64,000 bases of DNA from Hymenolepis diminuta (lineage: Eukaryota > Platyhelminthes > Cestoda > Cyclophyllidea > Hymenolepididae). Position numbers and translations under genes: made by a program. Of the stretch, positions 61,801 to 64,000 are shown piece after piece. Below the pieces are notes generated by a model, which saw only the letters and a program-made list of their open reading frames with translations, had not been told where the DNA came from and did not search any database. The stretch spans positions 99,962-163,961 of the forward strand of contig CAADRB010000079.1 in NCBI GenBank assembly GCA_900708905.1. Reading direction: 5' to 3'. Each line of letters opens with the position of its first letter. Position 1 is the stretch's first letter.

Positions 61801-62285
61801 GTTGACCGAATAAGACTCGAATCGAAAATGACGTGGTTTCTTTACATATTTCGCTTCCATTCAAATGAAATTTTAACCGGATTACTCGGAGAGGCTCCAT
61901 TAAATTGTCAGGTTGAAAAGGAGAGGGATCTAATTTAGTCTTTTCATCAGCAGGGAAAGTAGATCAAAAAGCATAATATAGTTAACTGACACTTTCAGTG
62001 AGGTAGAGCAATCGTATGAGGTGGTGCTTTAGAATATGGTTTTAAGTTCCAGGTAATTTTGTCAGCCTTTGTAGCATAATTGTCAGCTCTATTGATCAAG
62101 TGTATGTGTTAATCTGACGACATCCAGTAAACACTCGCTCCCTCCTGTATTACAAAGGCGAACGCTTCAATGGTTATGCCGTTAGTCACCAAAGTTAGCG
62201 CGTTTCACTACTAAGAGAGAAGTACATTTTCTAGAATTACTGAAACCACTAATATGTATATGTTCGAGATGAATTGTAAGTTTTT
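58870..62285. other. Gene-poor stretch
   Basis: About 3.4 kb with overlapping short open frames on - (59272-59759) and + (60337-60549), none with a recognised family or splice link. Sequence around 60390 (CACAGTGGTCAAG) is faintly like a SINE box A. Confidence 0.4.
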
Positions 62286-62286
62286 G

Positions 62287-62553
62287 TCATGACAACGAGA
62301 ACTTGTAATTTTCCTTCTTCTCTGGCTGGAATATCGGCTTGTGGATTGTAAAAGGAAGCATCTGGTCTTGGAGTCTAATAAGTGCTGTCAGCAGAACTTT
62401 TCGGATTGAGTCGAAAGCTTTTGGGTTTCGCAAGAAGTCAACAATTCTAGAAATTTTGCTAATTTTTCTTCTAGGTATCTCTGTTATGCATTCAATAAAA
62501 GCACCATGTACAGACTGCATACGAATCAGGGTTTGGTCGAGTGGCCACTTCAC
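62287..62553 (-). pseudogene. Unrecognised 88-codon open frame, family J (multicopy coding-like sequence)
   Basis: The - strand frame encodes a basic, helix-prone product (for example KISRIVDFLRNPKAF and TALIRLQDQMLPFTIHKP). Its end resembles the - strand frame at 49535-49635 at protein level. This suggests either a dispersed coding element or copies of one gene exon. It begins at a non-ATG codon unless it is an internal exon. I do not recognise the family. Confidence 0.3.
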
Positions 62554-62636
62554 AAATCTTTCCTCTCCAGTAATTTTGCTGTCATTTTGTATGTAGGCGC
62601 AGATATTTATCGGGGCAAGTGGAGGTTTTAGGGAGA

Positions 62637-62648
62637 GGGGGGGGGGGG
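62637..62648. repeat. Poly-G run (12 G)
   Basis: Homopolymer G at the end of a purine-rich segment; a 10-G run also lies at 27545-27554. Such runs are prone to sequencing error. Confidence 0.9.
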
Positions 62649-62649
62649 C

Positions 62650-64000
62650 TTAACTGTGTCCAGAACCGGATCTATACTAAGATTCATTATCCATTTGGCC
62701 GTTGGTTTAAATAGAGTCTGTTAAATGGCAGGTTGATATGATGATCTCTGAAGGTCATTGCACACATTAATTATCCGTATTATTTTTTCCAAAATTCATT
62801 CGAGACAAACTTTGATACCCAAAAACTATCCAATAGTCGAGTTTCAGACTCCAAGTTTGAATAAATCAGTGATACTAGCAAAATATTTCTACCAAAGTTC
62901 GATTATTTTTCCAATTTTGATTGGTTAATTCCTGGAGCTCCATTCTTTAAGAATTCACTTTAACCCATTTTACTAGGAGAGCCAATCGAGACCAACCGAG
63001 AGCCAACTTTCAGTTAGCTTGTTTAATTTTTAATCGGTAAAGTGGTTGCCAACTTTACATTTCCGTCGTCTAATTCACTTAAAGAGCGACCGAAGAAATT
63101 TCAACACACAGGCCTGTATTTTTCATTGTTAAAGTTGTATGGTTTTGATTTGGAATTGCCACAAAACGATGTGTTTGAAAAGAACGTGGGCATGAAATAT
63201 CAGAGGGAAAAGGCATCCGAATGCCACTTCATAATTTGCTGATCAGCCAAATGAACTTTACAATAATGAGAGAAAAAAGTGATACCGGAATGAAAAGTTG
63301 CCCTTTGGGAGATAATCGCCTGAAAGAAACAGTTAAGAGACCTGGTTTACATTTTCAATCATAATTAAAGAGCACTATAATATGGAAGATTTTTGGTGGG
63401 AAAGTACTTTCAAGATTCAATTCGTTCTCTAGTTTAAATAAAAGCACTTGTAAAAAATCATAAAATTTTTGAAAACGAATTAGAGGTAATAATCAGGAGG
63501 CTTAATTCATTTGAGTAGTATTTGATGGGCATTTCACCAGTATGGGTGGTATGGAAGCATTTTGGCAACAAACTGTGTTACAATTTTTTTAAAAATCCGC
63601 AATATATACAAATTTTAATAAAATTAATTGTCGAAACCAAGGAATTGGAAATAATTTGTAATTAATTAATTATTAGCGATTTTTATCCCTTTTCGTCACG
63701 TCATTCTGAGCTATTTATCGATTGTCTCCGCTGTCTCCCTCCTCCAATGAAATGCAATTTTGACTCAACGATTGCGAGATCATTGCTTCTTCTCTTATCT
63801 TCTCTGCTAAATCTCTGTCGCCGACTCCGCCTCTTCCAGGTTTGTGGCAGCTGGAATTAGATAGGGACGCACAATAATTAATCTCCATCTTTCATTGGCA
63901 TCTTCCAGGATAGAGCCTCGGTCCAGCTATAGACCTCCTTGGGGGCTTGCATATCAACGTTTCTTGAAACAGTTTTTCAGTATCAGAGTACCTCAATTGC
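62650..64000. other. Right edge, no supported gene
   Basis: AT-rich. The open frame 63042-63242 is unrecognised. The last 250 bp become more pyrimidine-rich, but no exon could be assigned before the window ends. Confidence 0.4.

Noticed and set aside
1..64000. Spliced-leader RNA gene or hammerhead ribozyme
   Set aside because: I looked for the usual core strings (such as CTGATGA followed by GAAAC) and found no convincing arrangement by eye.

Overview
The window looks like gene-poor, AT-rich genomic DNA from an invertebrate animal, most likely a flatworm and probably a tapeworm. The evidence is as follows. All confident genes are split by GT-AG introns, two of them only 39 bp long. Two neighbouring genes encode neuropeptide F precursors with the intron that interrupts the codon of the last arginine, and the reading frame stops right after the amidation glycine. 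The intergenic DNA is full of decayed LTR retrotransposon and tRNA-derived SINE-like copies. The species call is inference. There are no bacterial operons, CRISPR arrays or recognisable intact tRNA or rRNA genes.

Left part (2.0-14.7 kb): three housekeeping or signalling genes lie head to tail on the + strand. The first is the medium (mu) subunit of the AP-1 clathrin adaptor (6 exons, 424 aa, essentially the same length as its animal orthologues). The second is a FAM92/CIBAR-type BAR-domain protein (7 exons, 336 aa, long acidic tail). The third is an eIF4E-binding protein (4E-BP, 3 exons, 118 aa) with the eIF4E-binding motif, both TTPGG phosphorylation sites and a C-terminal TOS motif that would place it under TOR kinase.

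Middle (14.7-54.8 kb): mostly non-coding and repeat-derived. The only gene I can assemble is on the - strand (31.6-29.6 kb): three exons, all in the same phase, ending in a Cys-rich motif like the C-terminus of TOX-family HMG-box proteins. Its 5' part is missing, and a 630-bp assembly gap (33131-33760) lies upstream of it. Around it are at least two LTR families. One carries a perfect heat-shock element in three copies. The other ends in a CsRn1-like primer-binding region. There is also a degenerate gag fragment, a tRNA-derived SINE family and several unnamed repeat families, two of which are conserved at the protein level.

Right part (54.8-64 kb): two tandem neuropeptide F genes (54.9-55.7 and 56.9-57.5 kb, + strand) share exon structure, a GRARF-amide terminus and a promoter-proximal CCAAT-type motif. 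The rest is AT-rich intergenic DNA with repeat fragments.

Exon boundaries were placed by eye from splice consensus, reading frame and family alignment from memory. No database search was run.
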